A DNA stretch of 27,599 nucleotides from positions 1-27,599 of IMG/VR virus record IMGVR_UViG_3300048691_000142; one strand, 5' to 3'. The notes under the pieces are model-generated. The model made no database searches, was not told the DNA's origin, and was given only the letters and a program-made list of their open reading frames with translations. A program made the translations under genes and the position numbers. Positions within the stretch are counted from its first letter, which is position 1. Every line of letters begins with the position of its first letter. This DNA is from a virus. Shown piece by piece: positions 1 through 8,128 of the stretch.

Positions 1-470
1 GTCTTTGCATTGACCCGCCCGACAATATCCAACGCCACCGCGCGCGGTCTGCGCTTACCCTCTATGCCTCTCGCGATAACTTCCCGCACCATCGCCTTTT
101 GATCATCAACAATATCCGTCACCATGCGGGCGGAATTGCGGCGCGCCCACTCCTGCGCAGTTAGAGCGCGCAAGTCAAACCCCACCGCCGCGCCGCCATT
201 ACGCTTGCGCCGTAATGCAGTCGCAACACCAACGCCGCCCTGCACATAGGTGGCCAGCACAGCCGCATCCAGCCCCGCCAGAAGTGACGCATCAAAGCGC
301 AGAGCGGCAATCGCCCCGTCAATATCGCCCGCATCAATCATCTTGGCCAACTCGGCATGGTTTGAAAAATCCCGCATGTCAGCAATTGCGGCAAGAAACG
401 CCTTGCGCACTTGCGGCTCTAACTTCGCAACCGCCTCCGCAACATCCCTTGGCAAGCGCGCGGCGGTCAT
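1..470 (-). CDS. phage head morphogenesis (minor head) protein, Mu F / SPP1 gp7-like, 3' truncated by window edge
   Basis: This frame is open from an ATG at 470 to the left edge, giving 156 codons with no stop. The ATG overlaps the stop of the upstream gene by 4 nt (ATGA), as is usual in this operon. The N-terminal half is alanine-rich and helical. Around residue 120 the pattern ARRNSARMVTDIVDDQ, followed by a helix with a basic segment ending near VALDIVGRV, resembles the N-terminal side of Mu F/SPP1 gp7 head morphogenesis domains. Such proteins are minor head components near the portal. The position after the connector genes fits a head or connector role. The catalytic or core region lies outside the window, so the family call is an inference from partial sequence. 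Confidence 0.55.
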   Translation of the reverse strand, partial: MTAARLPRDVAEAVAKLEPQVRKAFLAAIADMRDFSNHAELAKMIDAGDIDGAIAALRFDASLLAGLDAAVLATYVQGGVGVATALRRKRNGGAAVGFDLRALTAQEWARRNSARMVTDIVDDQKAMVREVIARGIEGKRRPRAVALDIVGRVNAK

Positions 471-835
471 CGCGCCAACGTGACTTTATACATCAGATCA
501 ACGCCAGCGGGCGCAATCGTTTCAACATATGCAATGCTATGGCAAACGCCCCGCACAGTGATCCAGTCGCCCGTTTGCGGCACAACCCCAGACGCTTCAA
601 CAAGCAATCGCCGCGTGATTTCGCCAGTCAAATTGCCCGCCATATCTTTTTCTTTGATATTTGAATCAATCACCACAACATCATAGGTTGCAGGCCAGCC
701 AGCGACAGGCGCATACTCAGGCCCAGACCCAATGCCGCGCCGTGAAATAGTTGCAACCAGTGGCCCAGCGCCCGTTGCAATACCTGCTTCCCGCAAGCCC
801 GCCGCAATCTGTGCAGCAATATCTAGGCCATTCAT
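467..835 (-). CDS. putative head-tail connector / head closure protein
   Basis: This 122-aa protein starts at ATG 835, which overlaps the previous stop (ATGA). It ends by overlapping the next start, so the operon is translationally coupled. It has a helical N-terminus (NGLDIAAQIAAGLREAGI) followed by beta-rich sequence. That pattern matches the small head closure or stopper proteins that sit between the DnaT-like connector gene and later head-tail genes in many siphoviruses. I see no catalytic motif. The role is inferred mainly from length, fold pattern and gene order. Confidence 0.5.
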   Translation of the reverse strand: MNGLDIAAQIAAGLREAGIATGAGPLVATISRRGIGSGPEYAPVAGWPATYDVVVIDSNIKEKDMAGNLTGEITRRLLVEASGVVPQTGDWITVRGVCHSIAYVETIAPAGVDLMYKVTLAR

Positions 836-1305
836 GCCAGCATAATCCCCGTTGTGCCGCCGCCTGAACCAGACGGGTTATAGTCAAGCCATGGCTTTAA
901 AAAATCAAATCCCGCCGTTACAATAGGGCGGCTATTGGCAACAGTTGCATCGCCGCCAAGAACTTGCCATTTGATCGAGTCCACGCCAACCAGAGCCTTT
1001 TGCCCTGTAAGCGTCACGGATGGCGATAGCGCCCCAATGGCCGCAGATTCCGCGCGCGCAAAAACCGCTTGCGCGCGCTTCACGTCATCAGGGATAGCGC
1101 CGCCGAACAAAGGCCAGTAGCCAGTAGCCCAACTCAATGACTTCATATAATAAAACGCGCGACGCAAAGCGGCTTCGTTCAATGCGGCAACGCCCCCAAA
1201 GAAACTTGCCCCGAACAGCGCCACCGCAATCACATCGCATTCCGCCAAGCTGATAAATGTATCAGCCCCCGTGACGCCAGTTCCATCTTCAATAACAAGC
1301 GACAT
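832..1305 (-). CDS. DnaT-like / head-tail adaptor protein
   Basis: This 157-aa protein starts at MSLVIEDGTGV. The ATG at 1305 has a GGGGAA Shine-Dalgarno 7 nt upstream, whereas the ATG at 1317 has none. The opening (VIEDGTG..GADTFISL) and the helical segment ALRRAFYYMKSL are typical of the phage family often labelled DnaT-like ssDNA-binding protein. Members of this family sit right after the capsid gene and are thought to act as head-tail adaptors. The C-terminus is glycine-rich (PSGSGGGTTG). Gene order (capsid, small protein, this gene, head closure) supports a structural role over a replication role. Confidence 0.6.
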   Translation of the reverse strand: MSLVIEDGTGVTGADTFISLAECDVIAVALFGASFFGGVAALNEAALRRAFYYMKSLSWATGYWPLFGGAIPDDVKRAQAVFARAESAAIGALSPSVTLTGQKALVGVDSIKWQVLGGDATVANSRPIVTAGFDFLKPWLDYNPSGSGGGTTGIMLA

Positions 1306-1356
1306 GCCGTTCCCCATAATTGCAAAAGGCGGGCTATCAACCCGCCTTCCACTGTA

Positions 1357-1545
1357 TTATTTTTTACCGCTGTTTTCAACAGGCTTTGGCGGCGCGACCG
1401 TGACAGGCTCTAACCAGCCCGCATTGATCCAAATAGACACGCCAAGATTGCCAGTGTCGACAACCGTGCATTCCGCGCGGTCCTCGACTTGCGACCCGTC
1501 TGGCAGGACAAGACGCCCGCCAGACTTGTTGATATAAACCGCCAT
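1357..1545 (-). CDS. small structural-cluster protein of unknown function
   Basis: This 62-aa protein begins 2 nt after the capsid gene stop and is followed by a 51-nt gap before the next gene. It is beta-rich (AVYINKSGGRLVLPDGSQV) with a WINAGWLEPV motif and a charged tail ending in SGKK. No TM segment or catalytic motif is visible. Its place between the capsid and adaptor genes suggests a minor head or head-fibre-type component. I do not recognise the family with certainty. Confidence 0.6.
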   Translation of the reverse strand: MAVYINKSGGRLVLPDGSQVEDRAECTVVDTGNLGVSIWINAGWLEPVTVAPPKPVENSGKK

Positions 1546-1547
1546 GA

Positions 1548-2441
1548 TTAAATGCCAGTCAGATAGCGGATGGTTTTCAACTTGCGGATGTTAAGAGCGG
1601 AAAAGCGATACACGCCGATCATTTTGATTTGCAGATTTGTCGCCTCTGGCGGCAAGAACCGCAAAGACATCGGAATGTGCAACTTCAAAGCATCTGGGCT
1701 GCGCTTATAAACAACAGCCTTAGACGTCAAACGATAATCGCTTTCAATCGAAATAGGTTTACCCATCAACGCAGACAGGTTTTTGCGCAAATATTCCGCA
1801 ATGGTAACGCCACCCTCGACGCCGAAAGCCGTGGTTTCGATCAACGTATGCTGCGCAATGGGCAGGATCAGCGTGTCGGCGGTGTCGATATCCAAGGTGT
1901 CAGTGCGGATTGCCGAAAACAGGCCAGTAACCTGATCAACAATCGCCTTGCTTGTCGCGCCTGCCCATACTGCCGCCGCCGCCGTCGAAGTGACGCCAGT
2001 TGTGTTGAAAAGGCCCTCAACGCTTGCCGTGGAGTTGCCGATGAATGCAATATCATCAATCATACGCTCGTACATTGCCCGCGCCGCGTCCAGATCGTCA
2101 GTTTGCAGATTCATGCCCATTTGACGGGCTGCCCCGATTTCAAAAATAGACCACGCCGCGGCGATAGCGCCGTCCATGATGCTGAATTCGTGCTTGCTCA
2201 GCGTGTTACTCACAAACGGAATATCATCGCCCTTGGCATTGATGATCTTTGCCGCGCCGACAGTGTCACGCGAAAAGAACGTTACACTTGAAGCGTATTC
2301 ATTTGCCGAAAAGTCCAGCGGGATCAGGCGCGCATACTTGAACTCGGGGTATGGCTTTTGCATAACCTCGCGCTCAATGTGCGTCCGCTGCGAAAGCACG
2401 TGGCCCAAAGCGATAGGCGCGTCAATCATGGTCATTGTCAT
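1548..2441 (-). CDS. major capsid protein (DUF2184 family)
   Basis: This 297-aa protein has an ATG at 2441 preceded by an AAGGAGG ribosome site 9 nt upstream, the strongest in this operon and fitting for the most abundant product. The sequence contains features of the DUF2184 capsid family: an early REVMQKPYPEFKYARLIPL segment, a QMGMNLQTDDLDAARAMYER helix, the loop FIGNSTASVEGLFNTTGV, and a C-terminal region beginning IPMSLRFLPPE. DUF2184 capsids have an HK97-type fold. Here they follow a DUF1073 portal, a DUF2213 protease/scaffold and a cement protein, which is the standard order of this head module. Confidence 0.85.
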   Translation of the reverse strand: MTMTMIDAPIALGHVLSQRTHIEREVMQKPYPEFKYARLIPLDFSANEYASSVTFFSRDTVGAAKIINAKGDDIPFVSNTLSKHEFSIMDGAIAAAWSIFEIGAARQMGMNLQTDDLDAARAMYERMIDDIAFIGNSTASVEGLFNTTGVTSTAAAAVWAGATSKAIVDQVTGLFSAIRTDTLDIDTADTLILPIAQHTLIETTAFGVEGGVTIAEYLRKNLSALMGKPISIESDYRLTSKAVVYKRSPDALKLHIPMSLRFLPPEATNLQIKMIGVYRFSALNIRKLKTIRYLTGI

Positions 2442-2455
2442 ATCAAACGGCCTCC

Positions 2456-2887
2456 TTAGCCCAGATACACGCGGGCAAGATTGCCAGCAGTTGCGGTGGT
2501 TTCAAACTTCGCGTCAGCTACGGTTGTCGCCAATCCCGCGCCAATAACACCAGTTGCGGCGGTGAACGTGACGGGCGTTGCGGGCGTGACGTTTGTCGAA
2601 ACAACCACCCAAACCGTGCCCTTGCGGATTACGCCTGCAACCTCGCCAACCACATACAGGTCTGCGGTGCGGGTTTTATCGGCAACAGAAATGCCCGCGA
2701 AGCCAGCGCCGTCTAGCTTAACAGAGTTATCAGCCGCTCCAGCGCCAACAGCAAGACCAAACGCGACAGAAGCGGTTTCAACAACCTTGGACGCCACATC
2801 CTTGAACGCTTGGCTTTCCGCGATCATGCCCGCATAACCAACGGCAGGCGCGCTTGTGTAGGTCCCTACAAAATCAGTAACTGGCAT
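2456..2887 (-). CDS. structural cement / decoration protein (Gp24-like)
   Basis: This 143-aa protein starts at MPVTDF (ATG 2887), overlapping the upstream stop by 1 nt (TAATG) and with AAGGGG upstream. The sequence is rich in A, V, T and G and beta-strand forming. A repeated pattern of the type GEVAGVIRKGTVWVVV and a TPATPVTFTAATGVIG segment match the small cement proteins that stabilise capsids in DUF2184/DUF1073 head modules. It lies immediately upstream of the major capsid gene, the usual place for this protein. No enzymatic role is expected. Confidence 0.65.
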   Translation of the reverse strand: MPVTDFVGTYTSAPAVGYAGMIAESQAFKDVASKVVETASVAFGLAVGAGAADNSVKLDGAGFAGISVADKTRTADLYVVGEVAGVIRKGTVWVVVSTNVTPATPVTFTAATGVIGAGLATTVADAKFETTATAGNLARVYLG

Positions 2888-3411
2888 TATACTGCCCCTT
2901 TCCATGCGTCAGACATTTTCTTATCACGTTCAGCGTAAAATGCATCCAAGGAGTCCGCCGATTTGGACACGACCTTCACGCCGTCAAGGATATCGCTATC
3001 GGCAAGAATATCAAACCGCGCGTCAATATACGCGTCCGACTTGCCCGCGATAACCGCGTCACCCAGAACAGCAACCACAGCCGCTTTGCGAATGGCCGCA
3101 TCCGACAGGCCTGATGGGTTGAACCCCTTGGTAATCAGCGCCACCTTCGCCAACAATTCAGCGCGATCCGCAACGAGCTTATCAAGCGCCGCATCGGTCA
3201 GCTTGTCGGCATCTGCCTTTGCAATCGCCGCGTCTTTTTTTGCCATTTCAGCCTCAAGATCGGCCTTTTCTTTTGCCGCCTTCAATTCCGCAGCGCTCAA
3301 TTTCGCCTCGGAATCAGCAAGCGCCTTGGTCAGCTTTTCAATAGCTGCCGCGCCTGCGTCGGTCGTAGGGACCTGCAAGCCGTCAACCAGAATCGTGCGT
3401 AAATCAGCCAT
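2887..3411 (-). CDS. C-terminal scaffold-like part of DUF2213 protein (downstream of in-frame TAA)
   Basis: This frame continues the DUF2213 gene after the in-frame stop at 3583-3585. The best internal start is ATG 3411 (MADLRTILVDG), with AGGGGG 5 nt upstream, giving 174 aa. Residues about 20-85 form a long charged coiled coil (KALADSEAKLSAAELKAA and following), typical of capsid scaffolds. The C-terminus (DAFYAERDKKMSDAWKGA) matches the end of DUF2213 proteins. Even with the upstream stop, the internal site could yield a free scaffold domain, as happens in many phages with nested protease-scaffold genes. Whether this start is used is inference. Confidence 0.6.
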   Translation of the reverse strand: MADLRTILVDGLQVPTTDAGAAAIEKLTKALADSEAKLSAAELKAAKEKADLEAEMAKKDAAIAKADADKLTDAALDKLVADRAELLAKVALITKGFNPSGLSDAAIRKAAVVAVLGDAVIAGKSDAYIDARFDILADSDILDGVKVVSKSADSLDAFYAERDKKMSDAWKGAV

Positions 3412-3582
3412 TTGGCCCCCTTTTACAGTTACAGGACTTGCGCCCCAGTTGGTCGCACCGTCACCAATGCGCAGTTTCTCGCCACCGCGCGCTTTTGGCA
3501 CGATTGCTAGATGGTTAATTTTAATCGGCCCAACCTGCGTGGCCTGATATGCGGTTCCGTCGGGGGCAATACCGTCACCGAT

Positions 3583-3984
3583 TTAAATGGCGGTCGTATA
3601 TCCCATGCTGATTTCGCGGGTGCCGTCATTTACCGCCGCAATCGCCGCCGCGTCCATTAGCGCGATTGATACCCGAACAAACTCGCCATCACGCGCGACG
3701 CCCTCGCCAACCGTCCCGGCCGCGTGATCCTTCCAGCTATCAGCTGTAACAGATTCATGCGGGTGCCCTAGCGTAACAGGCTTTCCAGCGTATGTTGCAA
3801 GGCTCGCGCGGTCAAAAACCACATCAGCGGGCCGATACACGGTGACAACGCCACTGCCGTCAAGGCCAACCTCGGACGCCATATAATCTTGGCAGCCAGT
3901 GCGAGCGCAAAGAACCTCGCCCGCCAAATAACCATCACTGGTTTTGCGAAAGCCTGAAATAACGGCGCGGTCACTGAATTGCAT
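3583..3984 (-). pseudogene. N-terminal prohead protease-like part of DUF2213 protein, ended by premature TAA
   Basis: The start MQFSDRAVISG (ATG 3984) is chosen over the ATG at 3996 because a GGGGG site lies just upstream of it. The protein is 133 aa and ends GTREISMGYTTAI before TAA. REISMGY is the well-conserved DUF2213 signature, and in intact homologues the chain continues through an APDGTAYQATQ-like segment to NHLAIV. Exactly this continues here in the same frame after the stop (codons 3582-3502). The intact protein would be 365 residues, so this is an interrupted gene, a readthrough gene or a sequence error. DUF2213 proteins occupy the prohead protease/scaffold position between portal and capsid. 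Confidence 0.7.
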
Positions 3985-4023
3985 AAAAGCCCCCATGTTG
4001 TGCAGTCATACCACAATAACACA

Positions 4024-5331
4024 TCATTCTGCAAGCTCGTCTAAATCGTCAGGCGCGCCGAACTCTTTTACCGCCGCTTCAAGCCCTGAAAATGCCCCGC
4101 TTTCAGTCAGAGCTGAGACCGCGACTTGGCTTATCGCCTCGCTCGAAATAACGTCCATGGCATCTAGGGCCGAAAGGGCATCAACCAGCAGCTTACCCAC
4201 CTCCGCGCGCTCTTTCGCCGTTTGCTGCCACAACGGACGCCAGTTGAAAAACACATCGGCAGGGCGCTTTCCCAGTGCGGACCAAATCAGGCATTCATCC
4301 AAAATGTTCATTGCGGGTTCAACTGACATTGTTTGCTGCACACGAACGCGGTCATAATACGCGCGCGCATCCCCCGCACCTGTGGCGTTTAGCCCGCTTG
4401 CGGAATCGCCGAAAAGCAACGTCATCGGGATACCATGCGCCGCCGACACAAGCTGCATAAACCTATCAATGATTGCATCAAGCCCGCCAAATGACGCGGT
4501 TTTTTGATCGTATCCCTCAAGCGCGTCTTTAATGATTGTGCCGTTAATCCCCTTGCCAGTTGCGACTAAAGATACGCGCTGCAAAACAGCCGCCGCATAT
4601 TTATCGCCCCCTTCTCGCAGATTTAACGTGAAGTCGGGAATGCTGATAACATCAACCTTGGCTTCATAAACTAGGCTGTTTGTGTTTTTCGCAACCGCCT
4701 CAAGCCGCGTGATACTCTCCATGCCGCCCAGCAGCACGGATTCGCCCCACCCCGTATAGCCGCCCGTGTCGTATTGCCCAAGAGGCTCAATGCCGTGAAA
4801 AATCGCCAAACGCGACGGGTGCAGACGAACCCCAGCGCCTGTGGCCGTGTTTAGCGTCCAATGCTCAGGCATTCCAAACCGCCCGCTGGTCAAGTCGGTT
4901 GATAGTGGCCCGCTGGTCAAGTCGCGCATTGTCAGCAGTGTGACATATTTCAGCCCGCCGCGGCCAATTCGGGCGGGATCAATAGGCGTGGTTAAATCAC
5001 GCGCCCCATCGCCAATAAGCAATGCAGCGCCACCAAACAGCCGTGCAAAAATCTGCGCCTTTAGAAGCTTTCCTTGCAAACCATGGCGCTTTTCCTCAGC
5101 CTCAATTGCGGAAACATCGGCGGATTCGCCAGACCATTCACGCCATTCTCGAACAGCGTCCTGCGCGGGCATGTCCACAACCCGCCGCGCCAATGGGCTG
5201 GATTTATAAACCGCAGAATATTCTGCATCACTCCGATATGCGACCGACCAAACCTCTTGCCCGCCCTTGTCGCGAGCCGTCCCCATCCCTGAAACTAGGT
5301 TGATCAAGCCGTCAGATACGGTTGCGGTCAT
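4024..5331 (-). CDS. phage portal protein (DUF1073 family)
   Basis: This 435-aa protein starts at MTATVSDGLINL (ATG 5331), whose A is shared with the terminase stop (TGATGA). Diagnostic DUF1073 portal features include SPLARRVVDMPAQDAVREW near residue 45, KAQIFARLFGGAALLIGDG near 85, and LHPSRLAIFHG. Also present are SAAHGIPMTLLFGDSASGLNATG near residue 290 and a C-terminal helical region after FFNWRPLW. The portal forms the dodecameric DNA entry ring of the head. Database names for this family sometimes mention anti-CBASS Acb1. That reflects a domain found in some members, and no such enzymatic motif is visible here. Confidence 0.88.
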   Translation of the reverse strand: MTATVSDGLINLVSGMGTARDKGGQEVWSVAYRSDAEYSAVYKSSPLARRVVDMPAQDAVREWREWSGESADVSAIEAEEKRHGLQGKLLKAQIFARLFGGAALLIGDGARDLTTPIDPARIGRGGLKYVTLLTMRDLTSGPLSTDLTSGRFGMPEHWTLNTATGAGVRLHPSRLAIFHGIEPLGQYDTGGYTGWGESVLLGGMESITRLEAVAKNTNSLVYEAKVDVISIPDFTLNLREGGDKYAAAVLQRVSLVATGKGINGTIIKDALEGYDQKTASFGGLDAIIDRFMQLVSAAHGIPMTLLFGDSASGLNATGAGDARAYYDRVRVQQTMSVEPAMNILDECLIWSALGKRPADVFFNWRPLWQQTAKERAEVGKLLVDALSALDAMDVISSEAISQVAVSALTESGAFSGLEAAVKEFGAPDDLDELAE

Positions 5332-6977
5332 CAGAAAATCCCCGATAGGCTGTAGGTTTTGACGGTAACAGGCCAAAACGCCATGACAACCGCATCCGCA
5401 AGGTTCGGCGACTTGGTGCCTGATGGTGACTTATCGACCGACAATTTCAATGCCCCCGTTGTTTTGCTTACTGTAGCCTGCGCAAGCTCTTTTTGCAACT
5501 GCCGCAATTTCGGCATGTCAGACGGCAGGCTGATCAGGTCATCTGGGTTGAATTGCAGACCCTCGGTGATAGCCCTATGTGTTCGCTCAAACCGCAGCCG
5601 CAACTGCCACCACGCTTGCGCCTTGAGGTTGGCAAAATAGTCCTTGTTCAGCGGCGTGTCGGGATCCTGCGGGACAATCCGCTTGTCGGGGTTTAACACC
5701 CCCGCGCCTGCGGACCAAGCCGTGTATGTGATAGACGCGGGCATTTCACCAGCTTGCGCCAAGCGGTTAGCCTCGGACTTAACCCCCGCGCCCACGCCCA
5801 CGCTGTCATATTGCAGCGATACAGGCCCAAGGCTGGAAAGTGCCATGACTGCCCGTCTTGTGGTGTAACCCGTGTCACCCTCAGCCCAGTCGTCGCACGA
5901 TAGCAGGGAAGGCCCCTTGCGTATGGCTAGCGCGTTGTGGTCGCCGCCTTCATCTGCCACGTCCAGCGCCGCAATAATTCCGCCTGTTGCTTCAAAACCC
6001 AGCTTTGCCGCCGCATCAATGGCCGATGCAATCCAGTCAGACGGGATGATAACCCCATCAACCGACGCGGCATAGTTCCGCCCAACTTCCTGCTCGAAAA
6101 CATGCAGCAAGCCGTCAGACACAGCCTTTGCGCGGCGGGCGTTATACCACGCCTGATCCTTAGCGGGGTGGTCGCTCCAGTCCATCACAAAGACGTTGGT
6201 TTTGCCCTTGGCTATTTGGCCTTGCCATTCAATGCCCGATTCACGGCGGCGGTGAAACACATTCCCAAGGCCGTTTACCGATGAAATATCAATCTGCACC
6301 CGCGTGTTGTCCGCAAGCGCCGCCTCGATCTTTTCTGGCCGTTCATAGTGAGCCGCTTCATCCTTGAAATAAATCAGCTTTCGCCCACCGCGCCCGATGT
6401 TATCGCCAGCCTCTCCCGTGATGGTGCTGCCATTCTCGGGGTTGATGATCCGCATAAACGGCATGTGGTCGGCTTCACTAAAGCCGACTGGCCAGAACTC
6501 GCGCGGCAATCGCCTAATCAAAACGCGCATTTTCTCGAATATGCTATCAGAGTCGCCTAGCTTATCAACAAGCTGCTCCTTGCGACTGCCCCATCCAACC
6601 GCAGCGCCTGGATAAAACCGCCAAAGCCAAACCGACACGGCGCAGCAAACCCACGTTGCGCCCATATCGCGGGCCTTTTCAACAAGCCCGTTTTCCTCGC
6701 CTTCAATCATCGCCACCAGAAAGCGCACAAACTCGGCCTGCCGATCGAACATGATAAACGGCATGAATGCAGGCGTTCCCCGCCCTGCGTTGCGCGGGTC
6801 GTAGGTGTCGCACCAGTCATTGATAAAATCAACGGGCCGCGTCCGATAGTATTCCAGCGCGCCCATAAGCAAAACAGGATTGCCGCGCATCGCAAGCAAC
6901 TGCTTTTGACGCCGCGCCCATACGCTTACATAATCAGGGGGCCAGTTAACCTTTGTCTGGGTTAAGGGTTGCGGCAT
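5331..6977 (-). CDS. terL: terminase large subunit
   Basis: This 548-aa protein starts at ATG 6977, overlapping the small subunit gene by 32 nt. The ATPase domain shows a Walker A-like EKARDMGATWV (residues about 103-113), the packaging-type P-loop with R/A substitutions, and DEAAHYE (about 215) as Walker B. The nuclease domain begins ALDVADEGGDHNAL (about 340), giving the first acidic metal ligand. The last is in SPNLADAVVMAFW near the C-terminus. It powers DNA packaging and cuts the concatemer. The gene order small terminase, large terminase, portal confirms it. Confidence 0.93.
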   Translation of the reverse strand: MPQPLTQTKVNWPPDYVSVWARRQKQLLAMRGNPVLLMGALEYYRTRPVDFINDWCDTYDPRNAGRGTPAFMPFIMFDRQAEFVRFLVAMIEGEENGLVEKARDMGATWVCCAVSVWLWRFYPGAAVGWGSRKEQLVDKLGDSDSIFEKMRVLIRRLPREFWPVGFSEADHMPFMRIINPENGSTITGEAGDNIGRGGRKLIYFKDEAAHYERPEKIEAALADNTRVQIDISSVNGLGNVFHRRRESGIEWQGQIAKGKTNVFVMDWSDHPAKDQAWYNARRAKAVSDGLLHVFEQEVGRNYAASVDGVIIPSDWIASAIDAAAKLGFEATGGIIAALDVADEGGDHNALAIRKGPSLLSCDDWAEGDTGYTTRRAVMALSSLGPVSLQYDSVGVGAGVKSEANRLAQAGEMPASITYTAWSAGAGVLNPDKRIVPQDPDTPLNKDYFANLKAQAWWQLRLRFERTHRAITEGLQFNPDDLISLPSDMPKLRQLQKELAQATVSKTTGALKLSVDKSPSGTKSPNLADAVVMAFWPVTVKTYSLSGIF

Positions 6978-7434
6978 AGGCCTCGGCTGCCTCCTGCGGC
7001 GTCATGGTGGCAATGATGGTCTTATGCTGCGGCAATGGGTTTTCTGGGTCACTGCCGTGCAAAATCTTATCGCCGTATTTCTTGGGCTGCATTTTCCCCA
7101 GCATCCATTTGCGCGTATCAATCATCAGCTTATTTCTGGCAATTACATTGTGATCAATCACGTCCACGCCATCAACTGTAACAACATCAGCGCCTTGGCG
7201 GTCAGCTATTTCTTTGCACTCTTCAAAAATCACGTCGGCCCGATCCTCGCGCGCGCGGGCGTATTTCGCCGCCAAATCATCATCCGCATCACACCATCTG
7301 CGGAACGTTGTTTCACTCGGAACCCAATCATCGCCATTGCTGCAAGCTGCCAGCAGACTTTTGCCCCCCGCCACTCGCACAAGGATTTCCGCGCTTGCTG
7401 TTGCCTTTTCGGCGGCTGACCATGTTCTACCCAT
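6946..7434 (-). CDS. terS: terminase small subunit
   Basis: This 162-aa protein starts at MGRTWSAAEKA (ATG 7434, AGGTAA upstream); a GTG at 7440 is an alternative. The N-terminal helix-turn-helix (SLLAACSNG....SETTFRRWCDAD) would bind the packaging site. The following pattern KYARAREDRADVIFEECKEIAD and LMIDTRKWMLGKMQPKKYGDK is the hallmark of Sf6-like small terminases (oligomerisation region). It sits directly before and overlaps the large subunit gene, so the two are coupled. Confidence 0.88.
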   Translation of the reverse strand: MGRTWSAAEKATASAEILVRVAGGKSLLAACSNGDDWVPSETTFRRWCDADDDLAAKYARAREDRADVIFEECKEIADRQGADVVTVDGVDVIDHNVIARNKLMIDTRKWMLGKMQPKKYGDKILHGSDPENPLPQHKTIIATMTPQEAAEAYAATLNPDKG

Positions 7435-7440
7435 GCGCAC

Positions 7441-7686
7441 TTACCTATGTTGTCCCCGTGTTTTCGTCAAGTCGCACTGCCTTGGGGCGGAATCGCACAA
7501 GGCCGTGCCATACTCGCAAAGCCCCGCCCGCAACGCGCTACAGGCTAAAGCTACCTTGCGGGGTATAGGGGCTCTCCCGTGGCGGTAAGAGCGCTCTTGC
7601 GGCTCCGAAATGCCGACATAGGCGGCCAGCTCCGTCCAGCCTAACCCGCTTGACGCGGCGAAGCTGGCCCAGTCTGCGGGGGTCAA
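7441..7686 (-). CDS. Cro-like helix-turn-helix DNA-binding protein
   Basis: This protein of about 81 aa probably starts at TTG 7686, which overlaps the upstream stop in a TTGA pattern with GGGTGA upstream; GTG 7698 is an alternative. Residues 3-55 (TPADWASFAASSGLGWTELAAYVGI followed by SEPQERSYRHGRAPIPRKV) match the short HTH used by phage and alphaproteobacterial Cro/XRE-like proteins: helix 2 at ELAAYVGI, recognition helix near ERSYRHG, then the P-IP-V segment. The tail is cysteine-containing and unstructured. It lies just before the terminase genes and may control late transcription, which is inference. Confidence 0.6.
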   Translation of the reverse strand: MTPADWASFAASSGLGWTELAAYVGISEPQERSYRHGRAPIPRKVALACSALRAGLCEYGTALCDSAPRQCDLTKTRGQHR

Positions 7687-7850
7687 TTCATCACCCACAA
7701 AGCGAGCGCCACACGAAAACAATTATGACCTTCCAGCCAAGCCAACCTTAGATTCGCGTCACGCTCTGCAAAATAAGGGTTTAAATCGGCTGCAACCCCA
7801 GCCCGCGCCGATCTAGCCCCGGCAGCATGGGCGCGATCAATATCGCTCAT
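7683..7850 (-). CDS. ribosome modulation factor (Rmf/CrpP)-like small protein
   Basis: This 55-aa protein starts at MSDIDRAHAAG (ATG 7850), overlapping the upstream stop (ATGA). It follows the Rmf/CrpP small-protein pattern: AHAAGARSARAGVAADLNPY, then LRLAWLEGHNCFRVA. The glycine after the first helix, the NPY/CPY-like motif and the aWLeGh motif are the conserved features. RMF binds 30S/70S ribosomes and drives 100S dimer formation; CrpP-like relatives occur on phages and plasmids with uncertain roles. The last residues (LALWVMN) are hydrophobic. The family match is visible by eye; function in the phage is unknown. Confidence 0.6.
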   Translation of the reverse strand: MSDIDRAHAAGARSARAGVAADLNPYFAERDANLRLAWLEGHNCFRVALALWVMN

Positions 7851-8008
7851 GCTGAAAAATACTTTGCAACGGCACAATCAGCAGAGGCTTGGGTTTTGTA
7901 ATTCTTGGTGCGCCGATCATTCTCAAAAAACACACGGACAGAACCATCAGCGGACATATTGCGAACGATTGCGGTTTTTCCATTTTTTTCAATTGTGTTC
8001 ATTTTCAT
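7847..8008 (-). CDS. small hypothetical protein
   Basis: This protein of about 53 aa starts at MKMNTIEKNGK (ATG 8008) or at the second ATG at 8002. A single GGGG site lies 3 or 9 nt upstream of these, so the second start may be favoured. The sequence is beta-strand then helix (TAIVRNMSADGSVRVFFEND, then a helix with AVAKYFSA). It follows the predicted promoter at 8042-8070 and is coupled to the Rmf-like gene. No known family is recognised. Confidence 0.6.
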   Translation of the reverse strand: MKMNTIEKNGKTAIVRNMSADGSVRVFFENDRRTKNYKTQASADCAVAKYFSA

Positions 8009-8041
8009 TTTCCCCTTTAGCTTTTGCCGTTTCGCTACCCT

Positions 8042-8070
8042 CTTATAGTAAATAATTACGCCCGCCGCAA
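8042..8070 (-). promoter_or_regulatory. candidate sigma70-type promoter reading leftward
   Basis: On the minus strand, TTGCGG (8070-8065) and TATAAG (8047-8042) are separated by exactly 17 nt in an AT-rich stretch. The start of transcription would fall near 8035, about 27 nt before the first ATG of the small gene at 8008. It could drive the Rmf-like, HTH and terminase/head genes. The prediction rests only on consensus matching (4/6 and 5/6). Confidence 0.4.
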
Positions 8071-8128
8071 GCGTTATTTTCACTCACCGCAGAAAAAGTT
8101 TTATAGCCTGTCATAACTTAACTTGCGG

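Noticed and set aside
4024-5331. Acb1 anti-CBASS function for the portal gene
   Set aside because: The sequence matches the DUF1073 portal family and lies in the portal position; no 2H-phosphoesterase HxT/HxS motifs are visible.
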